From NCBI RefSeq assembly GCF_004363175.1, contig NZ_SNYR01000001.1, forward strand, positions 558,001 through 622,000: DNA of 64,000 nucleotides. Reading direction: 5' to 3'. The DNA is from Maritalea mobilis. GTDB taxonomy: Bacteria; Pseudomonadota; Alphaproteobacteria; Rhizobiales; Devosiaceae. Shown here piece after piece: positions 1-9,053 of the stretch. The position numbers and the translations under genes were made by a program. Every line of letters starts with the position of its first letter. Within the stretch, counting starts at the first letter, position 1. Below the pieces are notes generated by a model that did not search any database, had not been told where the DNA came from, and saw only the letters and a list, made by a program, of their open reading frames with translations.

Positions 1-30
1 AATTGCGAGAAAATCAAAGCTGCACTTTAA
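1..30 (+). CDS. Possible C-terminal end of an upstream gene (partial)
   Basis: The first 30 bases can be read in frame 1 as nine codons (Asn-Cys-Glu-Lys-Ile-Lys-Ala-Ala-Leu) followed by TAA. A strong hairpin terminator lies 25 bases further on and is oriented to end a rightward transcript. A rightward gene entering the window is therefore plausible, but nine codons are too few to identify a family and the reading could be chance. Confidence 0.3.
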   Translation, partial: NCEKIKAAL

Positions 31-54
31 GTGAGTTTGCCACCTAGAATGAAG

Positions 55-86
55 AAGGCCGGGCATTTGCCCGGCCTTTATTTTAT
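55..86 (+). terminator. Rho-independent terminator between convergent genes
   Basis: A perfect 10-bp stem (AAGGCCGGGC / GCCCGGCCTT) closes a four-base ATTT loop and is followed by TATTTTATT on the plus strand. It fits the end of a rightward gene to the left of the window. It also lies just beyond the clpA stop codon on the minus strand, so it may serve both directions. Confidence 0.8.
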
Positions 87-2509
87 TCGCTTTCCAGCGT
101 CGATTTAGGACCACGCTTTGTGGCCTTCGGCACCCGCGTGCTCGACGCTTTCTTGGTGCCGCTGGACTTAGCGGTTGTCTTTTTCGCCGCAGTTTTACGT
201 GGTGCCTTTTTACCTGACTTTGGGCCAGTAATGGCTTTTGGCCGCGCGGGTTGTGGGGGCAAGAAGGTCAGCTTCAGCATGTCCTCTTTCCTATCTACGC
301 CCACTTGCACAGTGCCGCCATTCTGCAACTTGCCGAACAAGACTTCGTCCGCCAATGGCTTCTTGATGTGCTCTTGGATAACGCGTCCCAATGGCCGTGC
401 ACCCATCAACTCATCATAACCGCGTGTGGCAATCCATTCATTGGCCTCTGGGGTCAATTCAATGGTCACGCCGCGTTCGCCCAATTGCGCTTCAAGCTGC
501 AGCACAAATTTGTCAACCACCAAAGACACAACATTCGTTTGCAGTGGTGCAAAGGAAATGGTCGCATCCAAACGGTTGCGGAATTCTGGCGTGAACAAGC
601 GCTTAAGCGCCTCTTCGTCATCACCCGTGCGCCGCTCCTGCGTGAAGCCCATTGGGGCTTTTGACATTTCAGAAGCACCCGCATTTGAAGTCATGATCAA
701 AATCACATTGCGGAAATTGACCTGCTTACCATTATGGTCGGTCAATTGGCCGTGATCCATCACCTGCAACAAAATGTTGAACAGGTCTGGATGAGCCTTC
801 TCGATCTCGTCAAGCAACACCACACAATGCGGGTTCTGATCGACGCCATCAGTGAGCAAACCGCCTTGGTCAAAGCCAACATATCCCGGAGGCGCACCAA
901 TCAAACGGGAAACGGTGTGCCGCTCCATATATTCGGACATATCAAAGCGCAGCAGCTCAAGCCCAAGCGTATCTGCCAATTGCTTGGCCACTTCGGTTTT
1001 GCCGACACCCGTTGGCCCGGTGAACAGATAAGACCCGATGGGCTTTTCTGGCTCACGCAAGCCGGCCCGCGCCAACTTAATGGCAGACGACAGTGCCGTG
1101 ATCGCAGCGTCCTGACCAAACACAACCCGCTTGAGGTTATCTTCAAGATTGGAGAGCACTTCCGCATCTGATTTGGAGACAGATTTCGGCGGAATCCGCG
1201 CCATCGTCGCGATGGTGGCTTCCACATCTTCCGTGTCGATCACGCTTTTGCGCTCCGCCAATGGCTTCAAGCGTTGCGCCGCGCCACTTTCGTCAATCAC
1301 GTCAATCGCCTTATCCGGCAATTTCCGGTCATTGATATAACGGGCAGAAAGCTCAACCGCCGTCTGAATGGCGTCGCTGGTATATTCCACCTCGTGATAT
1401 TTTTCGAAATAAGGCTTTAGCCCTTTCATAATATCAATGGCCTCAGAAACGCTTGGCTCCACAACATCAATCTTTTGGAAACGACGCACCAAAGCACGGT
1501 CTTTCTCAAAGAATTGGCGGAACTCTTTATAAGTTGTGGACCCAATGCACCGCACTGCCCCAGATGCCAAAGCAGGCTTCAGCAAGTTCGACGCATCAAG
1601 CGCACCACTGGATGTGGCCCCAGCACCGATAATGGTGTGGATTTCGTCGATAAACAGCACCGAATTCTCTTCAGCTTCCAATGCTTTCATCACCGCTTTC
1701 AAGCGCTCTTCAAAATCGCCACGATAGCGTGTGCCCGCCAACAATGCGCCCATATCTAGAGCGTAAATGGTGGCGTCTTTCAATACTTCTGGCACTTCTT
1801 TATCAACGATCCGCTTGGCCAAACCTTCGGCAATCGCTGTTTTACCAACGCCAGGATCCCCCACATAAATGGGGTTGTTTTTCGAACGGCGACAAAGCAC
1901 CTGAATGGTCCGGTCCAGCTCAGCTTTCCGGCCAATCAGCACATCGATTTTGCCATCCTGCGCCTTCTTATTCAGATTAACGCAGAATTCGTCCAATGGC
2001 GACGAGCCTGCTTGTGCAGCGCCCTCTTCTTCAGCTTCTGCGCCACGCACAGGCCGGGTTTCGGTGATGCCTGATTTGGTGATGCCGTGAGAGATATAAT
2101 TCACCGCGTCCAAACGGGTCATATCTTGCTGCTCAAGGAAATAGGCGGCATGGCTTTCACGCTCCGCGAAAATGGCCACCAGCACATTGGCACCAGTCAC
2201 CTCATCACGACCAGATGATTGCACATGGATCACTGCGCGCTGCACCACACGCTGAAAAGCGGCGGTGGGCGTCGGGTCCAGATCCGTATCGGTGATCAAG
2301 CCGTTCAGCTCTTCATCCAAAAATTCTTCCAAATCGCGGCGCAATATCTCGCGATCCACATCGCATGCGTCCAGCACAGCAATGGCGTCGCTATCATCGA
2401 TCAATGACAGCAGCAAATGCTCCAAAGTTGCCATTTCGTGGGTGCGATCCCGTGCAAAGGTCATGGCATTGTGCAGTGCACGTTCTAATCCGCGGGAAAA
2501 TGAGGGCAT
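83..2509 (-). CDS. clpA: ATP-dependent Clp protease ATP-binding subunit ClpA
   Basis: ClpA is the AAA+ unfoldase that feeds proteins into ClpP and takes N-degron substrates from ClpS. The 808-residue product has the ClpA N-domain (about residues 1-145), a first AAA module with Walker A GDPGVGKTA and Walker B VLFIDEIHT, and a second with GPTGVGKTE. It ends in a Lys/Ala/Thr-rich basic tail of about 55 residues that E. coli ClpA (758 residues) lacks. clpS lies 9 bases upstream on the same strand, the usual clpS-clpA operon, and the ATG follows a purine-rich AGGAGGC site. No frameshift or missing motif is visible. The tail may be a lineage feature; its role is unknown. Confidence 0.97.
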   Translation of the reverse strand: MPSFSRGLERALHNAMTFARDRTHEMATLEHLLLSLIDDSDAIAVLDACDVDREILRRDLEEFLDEELNGLITDTDLDPTPTAAFQRVVQRAVIHVQSSGRDEVTGANVLVAIFAERESHAAYFLEQQDMTRLDAVNYISHGITKSGITETRPVRGAEAEEEGAAQAGSSPLDEFCVNLNKKAQDGKIDVLIGRKAELDRTIQVLCRRSKNNPIYVGDPGVGKTAIAEGLAKRIVDKEVPEVLKDATIYALDMGALLAGTRYRGDFEERLKAVMKALEAEENSVLFIDEIHTIIGAGATSSGALDASNLLKPALASGAVRCIGSTTYKEFRQFFEKDRALVRRFQKIDVVEPSVSEAIDIMKGLKPYFEKYHEVEYTSDAIQTAVELSARYINDRKLPDKAIDVIDESGAAQRLKPLAERKSVIDTEDVEATIATMARIPPKSVSKSDAEVLSNLEDNLKRVVFGQDAAITALSSAIKLARAGLREPEKPIGSYLFTGPTGVGKTEVAKQLADTLGLELLRFDMSEYMERHTVSRLIGAPPGYVGFDQGGLLTDGVDQNPHCVVLLDEIEKAHPDLFNILLQVMDHGQLTDHNGKQVNFRNVILIMTSNAGASEMSKAPMGFTQERRTGDDEEALKRLFTPEFRNRLDATISFAPLQTNVVSLVVDKFVLQLEAQLGERGVTIELTPEANEWIATRGYDELMGARPLGRVIQEHIKKPLADEVLFGKLQNGGTVQVGVDRKEDMLKLTFLPPQPARPKAITGPKSGKKAPRKTAAKKTTAKSSGTKKASSTRVPKATKRGPKSTLESE

Positions 2510-2518
2510 AAGTGCCTC

Positions 2519-2896
2519 CTATTGCTTTTCCATTACACATTGTAATGGATGCTGGTGTTTACGCGCGGCATCCATAACGCGCGTTACCTTGGTTTCAGCC
2601 ACTTCATATGGAAAAACGCCACACTCCCCCACACCATTATTATGCACATGCATGGTAATGGTCACCGCTTCTTCTTGGCTTTTGTGAAACACCTGTTGCA
2701 GCACAGCAATCACAAACTCCATCGGCGTGTAATCATCATTCAACAAAAGCACGCGATAAAGGCTGGGCCGCTGGGTCTTGGTGCGGGTTTTTGTGGCCAC
2801 CCCAATCCCTGAATCCTCGTCGCCTTCATCTTTTTTCGCCATGGCAAATACCTTTGCTGAGCCGGCGCTCAATTTGGGCATCTGTTCATTGGTCAT
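2519..2896 (-). CDS. clpS: ATP-dependent Clp protease adapter ClpS
   Basis: ClpS binds proteins with destabilising N-terminal residues and delivers them to ClpA. The ATG at 2896 gives 125 residues; a TTG two codons upstream is less likely. A flexible N-terminal part of about 45 residues precedes the ClpS core, which contains [13 protein letters not shown] and the helix with VFHKSQEEA, and ends in a conserved ALA-free VMEK tail. GGAGAAG lies about 10 bases before the ATG. The gene sits directly upstream of clpA, so the two are very probably co-transcribed. The preceding 280 bases, up to the divergent carboxypeptidase gene, should hold both promoters. Confidence 0.95.
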   Translation of the reverse strand: MTNEQMPKLSAGSAKVFAMAKKDEGDEDSGIGVATKTRTKTQRPSLYRVLLLNDDYTPMEFVIAVLQQVFHKSQEEAVTITMHVHNNGVGECGVFPYEVAETKVTRVMDAARKHQHPLQCVMEKQ

Positions 2897-3178
2897 ATTC
2901 AAGTGCTTCTCCGTTTTCGTTTGTCGGGTTCAAACCAAATCACCGACACTCCATTATGTAGACAATTTTGTCCCAATGTTAAGGGCAAAACGCGTCAAAT
3001 CGGTGATCAGTTTAGTCTCATTTTTGTGAACACAACGCCCTTGAAAAATTTTCTTTCAAATTTTTCGACAATTTTACTCATTCGTAAGGGTGCCCCTCCT
3101 ATATTCGGATCTTGAGTTGAGTTTTTAGTTTCGCGTACAGCCCGATTGTATTCAGGGCTGAATGAGTTGGAGTACAGA

Positions 3179-4840
3179 GTGGTTTTCCAGTCTGATCAGC
3201 ACTTGTCATTTTTGACCTTAAAGCGCCTCCTATTTGTGGTGGCGCTTTTTGCTGTTTCACTTTTTTCCGTAATCGACGGTCATTCCGCAAACCTGCGCAA
3301 ATATGCCGGGATCGTTGTGGACGCCAAAACCGGCAAGACCCTTTATTCTTATGCCGCAGATTCAAAGCGCTATCCCGCTTCTGTGGCAAAGGTCATGACA
3401 CTTTATATTGTGTTTGAAGAGCTTGAGGCTGGTCGCCTTACGCTTAATTCAAAACTCAAAGTGTCTAAATATGCCGCAAGCGCCGTACCATCCAAGCTAT
3501 ATTTGAAGCCCGGCACATCAATCACCGTGTCTGATGCGATCCAAGCTTTGGTGACCAAGTCAGCCAACGATGTGGCCCGTGTGGTCGCCGAAAATATTTC
3601 TGGCTCTGTGCCAAAATTTGCTGACCGGATGACCAAAACAGCGCGCGCTTTGGGCATGAGCAGCACAACCTATAAAAATCCGTCGGGTTTGCCAGATTCA
3701 CGTCAGGTTACCACCGTGCGCGACCAAGCGCGCTTGGGCATGGCGATTTTCCAGCATTATCCGCAATATTTCAAATATTTCAAAACTTCTGCGTTCCGCT
3801 ATCGCGGCAACACATATGGTAACCACAACCGTTTGCTGCGCTCTGTTAAAGGCGTAGACGGCATTAAAACTGGCTATATTAACGCAGCAGGCTTCAACCT
3901 GTTGACCTCTGCCCGCTTGAACAATCGTCACGTGATTGTGGCTGGCTTTGGCTTCAACACAGGTGGCGAGCGCAATGCCAAAGTGGCATCACTCGTGAAC
4001 AAATATCTGCCAAAAGCACATCGCGGCGACTATTGGCGCCAGGCAAGCATTGCCCGGCCAACAGGCGCTGGCGGCATTATTCGCATGGCATCAAACCCTG
4101 TTTCTGTGGCCATTAAAGGCACTCCGCCTTCACGCCCTGCAGCATTGGGCGGCGGTGAATTGCTCACCCCACCAGCGGTGATGGCTTTGGCCGACACCAA
4201 CACCAGCAAACCGGCCGTGCCAACACCACCAACATTGAGCACGCCACAAGCTGAAACAGTGCAAGTGGCCAGCATCGAACCTGTAAATGTGGCTGCCCCT
4301 GCACCAGCCCCACCAAATCGTCCAATTGACCTTTTGATGGGTGACGGCGCTCAACCGCTTGGCGTGATTAAAGTAGCAGCACCGATTGAACTGCGCAGCC
4401 CGCAGGCACCTGCGCCTGCACCTCAGCCAGTGGCACAGCAACAGCCACAGCGTAAGTCTTTGTCATCACTGACACCGCTTGATCTGTTCGGCAATTTGAT
4501 CAATGGCGGTCCATCTACCCAGCAGCCTGTGAGGCTTGTGCCACCTGCTTCTGTGGGCAATGACATCACAAGCTCGGTGACCAAAACAGCCGCAATTGAT
4601 AGCTGGAGCCTGCAACTCGGCGCCGCATCAAGCGCAAATGAGGCCAATGAAATTTTGGCCAATGCAACCCAACAAGTTGATGGCTTGAAAGATCTGCGGT
4701 CTGCAGTTCAGCCCATCACCACAAATGGCCAAGCCTATTTCCGGGCACGTGTTATGGGGTTCACCAATCAAGAAGAGGCGATTCAAACCTGCCAAGCGCT
4801 TAAATCAAAAGACATAAAATGCTTGGCCCTACCGGGGTAA
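3179..4840 (+). CDS. Serine-type D-alanyl-D-alanine carboxypeptidase with C-terminal SPOR domain
   Basis: This is a peptidase S11 (PBP5/6, DacA/DacF-like) enzyme that trims the terminal D-Ala from peptidoglycan stem peptides in the periplasm. With the GTG at 3179 (GGAG 8 bases upstream) it has 553 residues. An N-terminal hydrophobic stretch looks like a signal peptide. The catalytic motifs are complete: SVAK (Ser68/Lys71), SAN (about 128-130) and KTG (about 230). A long Pro/Ala-rich linker follows, then about 75 residues resembling a SPOR peptidoglycan-binding domain (WSLQLGAASS ... ARVMGF). A hairpin at 3139-3161 (CAGCCC/GGGCTG) lies in the probable leader. The start codon is uncertain, since a TTG at 3146 is also in frame. 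Confidence 0.9.
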   Translation: MVFQSDQHLSFLTLKRLLFVVALFAVSLFSVIDGHSANLRKYAGIVVDAKTGKTLYSYAADSKRYPASVAKVMTLYIVFEELEAGRLTLNSKLKVSKYAASAVPSKLYLKPGTSITVSDAIQALVTKSANDVARVVAENISGSVPKFADRMTKTARALGMSSTTYKNPSGLPDSRQVTTVRDQARLGMAIFQHYPQYFKYFKTSAFRYRGNTYGNHNRLLRSVKGVDGIKTGYINAAGFNLLTSARLNNRHVIVAGFGFNTGGERNAKVASLVNKYLPKAHRGDYWRQASIARPTGAGGIIRMASNPVSVAIKGTPPSRPAALGGGELLTPPAVMALADTNTSKPAVPTPPTLSTPQAETVQVASIEPVNVAAPAPAPPNRPIDLLMGDGAQPLGVIKVAAPIELRSPQAPAPAPQPVAQQQPQRKSLSSLTPLDLFGNLINGGPSTQQPVRLVPPASVGNDITSSVTKTAAIDSWSLQLGAASSANEANEILANATQQVDGLKDLRSAVQPITTNGQAYFRARVMGFTNQEEAIQTCQALKSKDIKCLALPG

Positions 4841-4879
4841 AAAACGACACCGCTTGAGTAAGTAGTATGGAGTAACTCA

Positions 4880-5167
4880 ATGCAAAATGATGATAGCTTG
4901 AAGAATTTGGCAGCGTTCACGCCAAAATCGCCACTGGCATCAGACGACTACAAATTGCGGCGCGCCACCCTGTTGGGCCTTGCGCAGCAAATGGTCGAAA
5001 AAAATGCGCGTAAATCTGTCGGGGAATTGTTGAACTCTGTGCTGGCCTTATCGTCACGCACACGCCGCATTCTAAAACCAACAGTTACTATTGAATTGGA
5101 TGTCTTCTCGCCAAATGGCAATCGCGCGATTTTGTGGGACTATAAAGCCAAAGAGCTAAACGACTAA
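4880..5167 (+). CDS. Hypothetical protein, 95 residues, downstream of the carboxypeptidase
   Basis: I do not recognise a family. The ATG at 4880 has GGAG 8 bases upstream, and the gene begins 39 bases after the carboxypeptidase stop, so co-transcription is likely. The product is soluble-looking, with a helical, Lys/Arg-rich middle (residues about 25-65) and no signal peptide or membrane segment. It ends 10 bases before the stop codon of the convergent mipZ gene. Codon use looks like that of its neighbours. Confidence 0.75.
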   Translation: MQNDDSLKNLAAFTPKSPLASDDYKLRRATLLGLAQQMVEKNARKSVGELLNSVLALSSRTRRILKPTVTIELDVFSPNGNRAILWDYKAKELND

Positions 5168-5177
5168 ACGCCCCAAC

Positions 5178-6080
5178 TCAACTGTTGGCAATATGCTCAA
5201 AAACGGGTTGCTCCAACACCCGTTTTTGCCACTCTTCTCTCCGCGCCCTGCGCTCTTCCAGCCGCTCCCGAACGGGCAAATTAAGCGCATCAACCAAATG
5301 CCGATATTCCTGCCGCGCGCTCACCTGCGCCACGCCACCGCCAGGCAGCAGATCATCGCCCAAAGCGTCAAATACCGTTAGCCCAGACGAAAACAATGAG
5401 CGAAATGCCACGCGCTCTGCGATGCCATCGGCCATACGACACCCCAAACGCCGCGCAATATGTTCAATTGCCATCTGCACATTCCGCATATTGCGCGAAG
5501 CCAGTGTCGCAATGCGGTTGCGCACAATCACCCAATCAATGGTGCGGCCATCAATCGCCAAGCGCTCCTTACGCGCCTGCTGCACCAAGCGGGCATAATG
5601 ATTGACCTTGCGGATTTCCAACGAAACTGGGTTGATGTCCGCCAATACGTCCAAATCAATCAAACTGTCGTTCACCGGGGTGATCAACGTATCCGCCAAA
5701 GCATGGCTCAGCCGCGTCAAATGTGTATCAAAGCCCGGCGTATCGATAATCAGAAAGTCAACTCGTCCCTCAACTTCGCCCACCGCTTGCCGAAACAGCG
5801 CAAACTCAATCCGCTCGCGCTCAGCCTTGCTGTCATTCTTCGCGTTTGGCAGATGATAATGGGTTGAATGAGGAATTGTGAGCTGATGCACACGCGCCCA
5901 ATGGCGGCGGTTCTTCACATAATGGGTCAAGGTTTGCTGCCGACTATCCGTGTCGATTGTCGCCACCTTATAGCCTTGATAAAGCAAATAAACGGCCAGA
6001 TGAAAAGCGGTGGTGGTCTTTCCAGATCCCCCCTTTTCATTCCCCAACACAATCACATGTGCGCCAGAGCGTTCGGCCAT
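5178..6080 (-). CDS. mipZ: MipZ-type ParA-family ATPase (division site positioning)
   Basis: MipZ is the alphaproteobacterial ParA/MinD relative that forms a gradient from the ParB-bound poles and inhibits FtsZ assembly there, placing the division septum at mid-cell. The 300-residue protein opens with the deviant Walker A GNEKGGSGKTT, then has a DTDSRQQT segment and the Walker B-like FLIIDTPGFDTHLTRLSHALAD. The overall length and sequence are closer to MipZ than to chromosomal ParA. The ATG follows AGAGGTGA. It stands alone, convergent with the 95-residue gene and well separated from the DUF1489 gene. Confidence 0.93.
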   Translation of the reverse strand: MAERSGAHVIVLGNEKGGSGKTTTAFHLAVYLLYQGYKVATIDTDSRQQTLTHYVKNRRHWARVHQLTIPHSTHYHLPNAKNDSKAERERIEFALFRQAVGEVEGRVDFLIIDTPGFDTHLTRLSHALADTLITPVNDSLIDLDVLADINPVSLEIRKVNHYARLVQQARKERLAIDGRTIDWVIVRNRIATLASRNMRNVQMAIEHIARRLGCRMADGIAERVAFRSLFSSGLTVFDALGDDLLPGGGVAQVSARQEYRHLVDALNLPVRERLEERRARREEWQKRVLEQPVFEHIANS

Positions 6081-6195
6081 AAACGAGTCACCTCTTCCCT
6101 TTTCGGAGACAAGAGTGCGTCAGAACAAAAACTGGCGCAAGCCACCAGATTTGTTAAATCAATTTTTACCTTAACATAAAGGGTAAACCAAGGGG

Positions 6196-6621
6196 TTAAA
6201 GAAGCCCCAGCGCATCTAACTCTGCAGCCAACTCCGGCGGCAAATCTTCACCATCACTTTGCGAAACATCCTGCGGCGCATCTTCTGGCTTTAAGTAACG
6301 CCAGCCCTGAAACGGCCGTTTAGGCCGTGGCACGGTGCGATAAATCTCAGGATCCATCACAATATCACAGCAGGATTTGCCTTCATGGTCAGTCGCTTCA
6401 ACCAAATCGACAATGCGCTGCCGAGCAGAAATCTTGCCACTCATCACCCAATAGATTGAGCCGCCATCCAACAATTCTTCCTTGCGCTTGGGTGACATAC
6501 GCGTGCGATGCACATGCAACCCATCACGGCGGCCACGCCCCGTTTCACGCAAAAAATCACGATGGGCAATCAGCTCATCGACTGTTTTAACACCAACACA
6601 AAGCTTAATCAGATGAATCAT
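6196..6621 (-). CDS. DUF1489 family protein
   Basis: This matches the DUF1489 family, conserved in alphaproteobacteria and of unknown function. I place the start at the ATG at 6621 (product begins MIHLIKLCVGV), giving 141 residues and matching the usual family N-terminus. An ATG at 6684 is in frame but is directly next to a terminator. A TGGTATAAT extended -10 element at 6671-6679 lies between the two ATGs and supports the downstream start. The chain is soluble, with conserved-looking stretches GGSIYWVMSG and PRPKRPFQGWRYL and an acidic C-terminus. No catalytic residues can be assigned. Confidence 0.85.
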   Translation of the reverse strand: MIHLIKLCVGVKTVDELIAHRDFLRETGRGRRDGLHVHRTRMSPKRKEELLDGGSIYWVMSGKISARQRIVDLVEATDHEGKSCCDIVMDPEIYRTVPRPKRPFQGWRYLKPEDAPQDVSQSDGEDLPPELAAELDALGLL

Positions 6622-6670
6622 AGAAATTAGTTTGTCGCCCTGCTGCGCAAAAGGCAATCGCTTAGGCAGC

Positions 6671-6679
6671 ATTATACCA
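6671..6679 (-). promoter_or_regulatory. Extended -10 promoter element for the DUF1489 gene
   Basis: On the minus strand the sequence TGGTATAAT is a consensus TATAAT hexamer with an upstream TGn. No good -35 hexamer is seen 16-18 bases upstream, as is common for extended -10 promoters. Transcription would begin near 6663, about 40 bases before the chosen DUF1489 start. Confidence 0.5.
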
Positions 6680-6683
6680 GACA

Positions 6684-6719
6684 TAAATAAGGGTGCGCCG
6701 ATCTGCCGGTACGCACCCT
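6684..6719 (-). terminator. Rho-independent terminator of the small membrane protein gene
   Basis: An 8-bp perfect outer stem (AGGGTGCG / CGCACCCT, 6690-6697 with 6712-6719) has a further CCG/CGG inner pairing and is followed on the minus strand by TATTTA. It lies 27 bases after the stop codon of the 33-residue ORF. Confidence 0.65.
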
Positions 6720-6745
6720 AGAAGAATTCCAAATTCAGCGCTTTG

Positions 6746-6847
6746 CTATGCGCTGACCAGTACGGATACAAGGAGCCCAACTGACAACAGACTAACAAAA
6801 GTCCAGCTAGCGGCCCGCCAACATACAGCCTTTGATTGGCTACGCAT
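6746..6847 (-). CDS. Small single-span membrane protein, 33 residues
   Basis: ATG at 6847 is preceded by ATAGGAGGCGAC, a near-perfect Shine-Dalgarno sequence, and the frame closes with TAG at 6746. The product has a short basic/aromatic head (MRSQSKAVCWRAASW) and then one hydrophobic segment of about 17 residues rich in Val, Leu and Ser. A hairpin with a T-rich tail follows the stop, and a 7-bp hairpin (6877-6894) lies in the probable leader, so the unit looks self-contained. The head is faintly like the start of DUF2061 proteins (SKAxxWR), which are longer; this may be a truncated relative. Function unknown. Confidence 0.6.
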   Translation of the reverse strand: MRSQSKAVCWRAASWTFVSLLSVGLLVSVLVSA

Positions 6848-6876
6848 GTCGCCTCCTATAATTGTTAACCCTCACC

Positions 6877-6894
6877 CGCTGATAGCGATCAGCG
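6877..6894 (-). promoter_or_regulatory. Hairpin in the leader of the small membrane protein gene
   Basis: CGCTGAT and ATCAGCG form a perfect 7-bp stem around a four-base loop, about 18 bases upstream of the AGGAGG ribosome site. The rest of 6848-7006 is leader or promoter sequence; I see only weak -35/-10 candidates such as TTGCCA with TAACTC. Confidence 0.35.
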
Positions 6895-7006
6895 AGACCT
6901 TTAGAGTTAATCAAATCTTACCAAACTGGCAAGTGCAAAATATGCATAGCACCTTTGTGTGGATGAAATAGTGGACAATTCGGTTAATTGCCCCTGCTTG
7001 CAAGGG

Positions 7007-8425
7007 TTAGAACAAATTGAAGGCCAGCGCAGCAATGTAAAGAAATGCCATAAAGCCCACAACATCGGTGACCGTTGTTACAAAAGCACTTGAGGCGATG
7101 GCCGGGTCGATCTTCAATTTATCCAGCGCCAACGGGATCAAAATGCCCGAAAGCCCAGCTGCAATCATATTAATCACCATCGCTGCACCGATCACCAGCC
7201 CAAGCAATGGACTTGCAAACCAAATCGAAGCCACCAGACCAATCACAATGGCAAACACAACACCGTTGACCACGCCCACCAAAAACTCACGCGTGATCAG
7301 CCGCCGCACATTATAACTGTCCAATTCACGCGTGGAGAGCGCACGCACAGCAACCGTCATGGTTTGTGTGCCGGCATTGCCCCCCATTGACGCCACGATC
7401 GGCATCAGCACCGCCAAGGCCACCATTTGCTGAATAGTTGCATCGAACATGCCAATAACAAGCGAAGCGAGAATGGCGGTCACCAGATTAACGCCCAGCC
7501 AAGTGAGACGCGACCGCACCGCATTCCACACATTGCCGGAAATTTCTTCATTACCCACACCAGCAAGGCGCTTAATGTCTTCGCCCGCCTCTTCCTGAAT
7601 CACGTCAACAATGTCGTCAACGGTCAACACACCCACCAAACGGCGGGTTTCGTCGACAACCGCAACTTCAACCAAGTCATAACGCTCAAACACGCGTGCA
7701 GCTTCTTCTTGGTCTTCTTCTGCTTCCACCTCAATGATGGTGGAATTCATAATGTCTTTGATGACCGCAGGCCGTTTCGCCCGCAACATCCGATCCAGCG
7801 CTAGTGTGCCAAGCAGATTGTAACTCGGGTCCACCACATAGATCTGGTGGAAATCGTCAGGCAAATCATCAGCCTCACGCATATAGTCAATGGTCTGCCC
7901 CACCGTCCAAAAAGGCGGAATGGCAATAAACTCGGTCTGCATGCGCCGACCGGCAGTTTCTTCCGGGAAATCAAGCGAACGCTTTAGCGCCAACCGCTCA
8001 AATGTGGGCAAGGCGTCAAGAATTTCTTCGCGGTCTTCCCCCTGAATATCTTCAAGAATATAAACAGCATCATCGCTATCAAGCTCTTGCACACCGCGCG
8101 CAATGTCGGTGTTGGGCAAAAGCTCCATCAGCTCCAAGCGAACCGCGTCGTCAACTTCAGTCAGCGCCGAATAATCAAACAACTCGCCCAAAAGGCTGAT
8201 CAGTTCAAATCGATCTGCTGGGGAAATGGCTTCCAGCACATCGCCGACGTCAGACGCGTGCAACGGCGCCATATAACGCGCAACTTCGTTTTCGTCTTTC
8301 ATGGCGATCAGATCAACGATCTGATCAATCCAATCCCGATTCAGCCGATCATCTTCATCCCGTAAAGGTGGAATCGCATCCAATTCTGCATCGTCTGTCC
8401 AATGTGCTTGTTCTGCATTCGACAT
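7007..8425 (-). CDS. mgtE: Magnesium transporter MgtE
   Basis: MgtE is a Mg2+-gated inner-membrane channel/transporter. The 472-residue protein has the MgtE N-terminal helical domain (about 30-135), a tandem CBS domain pair (about 140-270, with [14 protein letters not shown]), the connecting helix ([13 protein letters not shown]), and five C-terminal membrane spans. These spans include the conserved [14 protein letters not shown] pore segment. The ATG has AGGAGG 6 bases upstream. The gene is monocistronic: the 33-residue ORF follows on the same strand after 159 bases, and the bufferin locus diverges upstream. All expected motifs are present; no riboswitch is visible in the leader. Confidence 0.96.
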   Translation of the reverse strand: MSNAEQAHWTDDAELDAIPPLRDEDDRLNRDWIDQIVDLIAMKDENEVARYMAPLHASDVGDVLEAISPADRFELISLLGELFDYSALTEVDDAVRLELMELLPNTDIARGVQELDSDDAVYILEDIQGEDREEILDALPTFERLALKRSLDFPEETAGRRMQTEFIAIPPFWTVGQTIDYMREADDLPDDFHQIYVVDPSYNLLGTLALDRMLRAKRPAVIKDIMNSTIIEVEAEEDQEEAARVFERYDLVEVAVVDETRRLVGVLTVDDIVDVIQEEAGEDIKRLAGVGNEEISGNVWNAVRSRLTWLGVNLVTAILASLVIGMFDATIQQMVALAVLMPIVASMGGNAGTQTMTVAVRALSTRELDSYNVRRLITREFLVGVVNGVVFAIVIGLVASIWFASPLLGLVIGAAMVINMIAAGLSGILIPLALDKLKIDPAIASSAFVTTVTDVVGFMAFLYIAALAFNLF

Positions 8426-8710
8426 ATGTGCCTCCTAAGATGTGATACGGGGTGCGCTTGCAACTGTGTTAGCGAATTCGCAGCCAAAAGGCCACCGAAT
8501 TGTGGCAATTTGAGGCATAACTACCGCCCCTATATGACAAATTTATCGTCAGCCAAGAGCTTCATCCTCCTCTGTCGCTCACAAACGTCTCACACCAAAG
8601 TGATAAATTTGCCCGTAAGCGTTATTTCTCTTTTCTCCACCAATTCGACACAAAGGGGACAGCAGATTTTCTGCGGAACAACTTTGTTTAAAATCTCATT
8701 GGAGGAAAAC

Positions 8711-9025
8711 ATGTCTAAAGCAAAAACCGCCACAAGCCTTATCGTAGCAAGCGCTGTAACCGCTGCTGTTGCTTCAGCTGCTTCTGTTGCCCCTGCACAC
8801 GCAGAAGGTGACATGGAAAAATGCTTCGGCGTTTCACTTGCAGGCAAAAACGACTGTGCAGCAGGCCCAGGCACTTCTTGCGCCGGCACATCTAAAGTAG
8901 ACTACCAAGGCAATGCTTGGACTTTGGTGCCAGCTGGTCTTTGCGAAAACACAGAGTTCTGGGCGAAAGTTCTTCCTGGCGATCGCGCAGGTTCATTGGA
9001 AGCGCTTGAGCGCGACATGTCTTAA
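8711..9025 (+). CDS. bufA1: Bufferin precursor peptide, DUF2282 family (BufA1)
   Basis: This 104-residue protein is a member of DUF2282, whose members are precursors of bufferins, copper-binding ribosomally made and modified peptides of the periplasm. A signal peptide with an AHA cleavage site ends near residue 31. The mature part has four cysteines (Cys38, Cys49, Cys57, Cys78) in the family pattern EKCFG ... KNDCA ... TSCAG ... GLC. In characterised bufferins the maturase converts cysteines to thiooxazole-type rings. The ATG has GGAGG 5 bases upstream; longer in-frame starts run through non-coding-like sequence. The maturase, partner and DoxX genes follow at once. About 285 bases lie upstream; I see no clear ECF promoter there. 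Confidence 0.93.
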   Translation: MSKAKTATSLIVASAVTAAVASAASVAPAHAEGDMEKCFGVSLAGKNDCAAGPGTSCAGTSKVDYQGNAWTLVPAGLCENTEFWAKVLPGDRAGSLEALERDMS

Positions 9026-9053
9026 TTGAAGACAACACTACTCTTCCATTCTC

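Noticed and set aside
2265-2687. Long rightward frame over the clpA-clpS junction
   Set aside because: It is the complement shadow of two clearly coding genes and has no ribosome site or family likeness.
6693-6971. Rightward 92-codon frame before mgtE
   Set aside because: It crosses the terminator, the small membrane gene and its leader on the other strand, and has no Shine-Dalgarno sequence.
8600-8710. ECF-type promoter (GTAAGC-like -35) upstream of bufA1
   Set aside because: Bufferin genes elsewhere are controlled by ECF sigma factors, but no matching -10 lies at the right spacing after GTAAGC.
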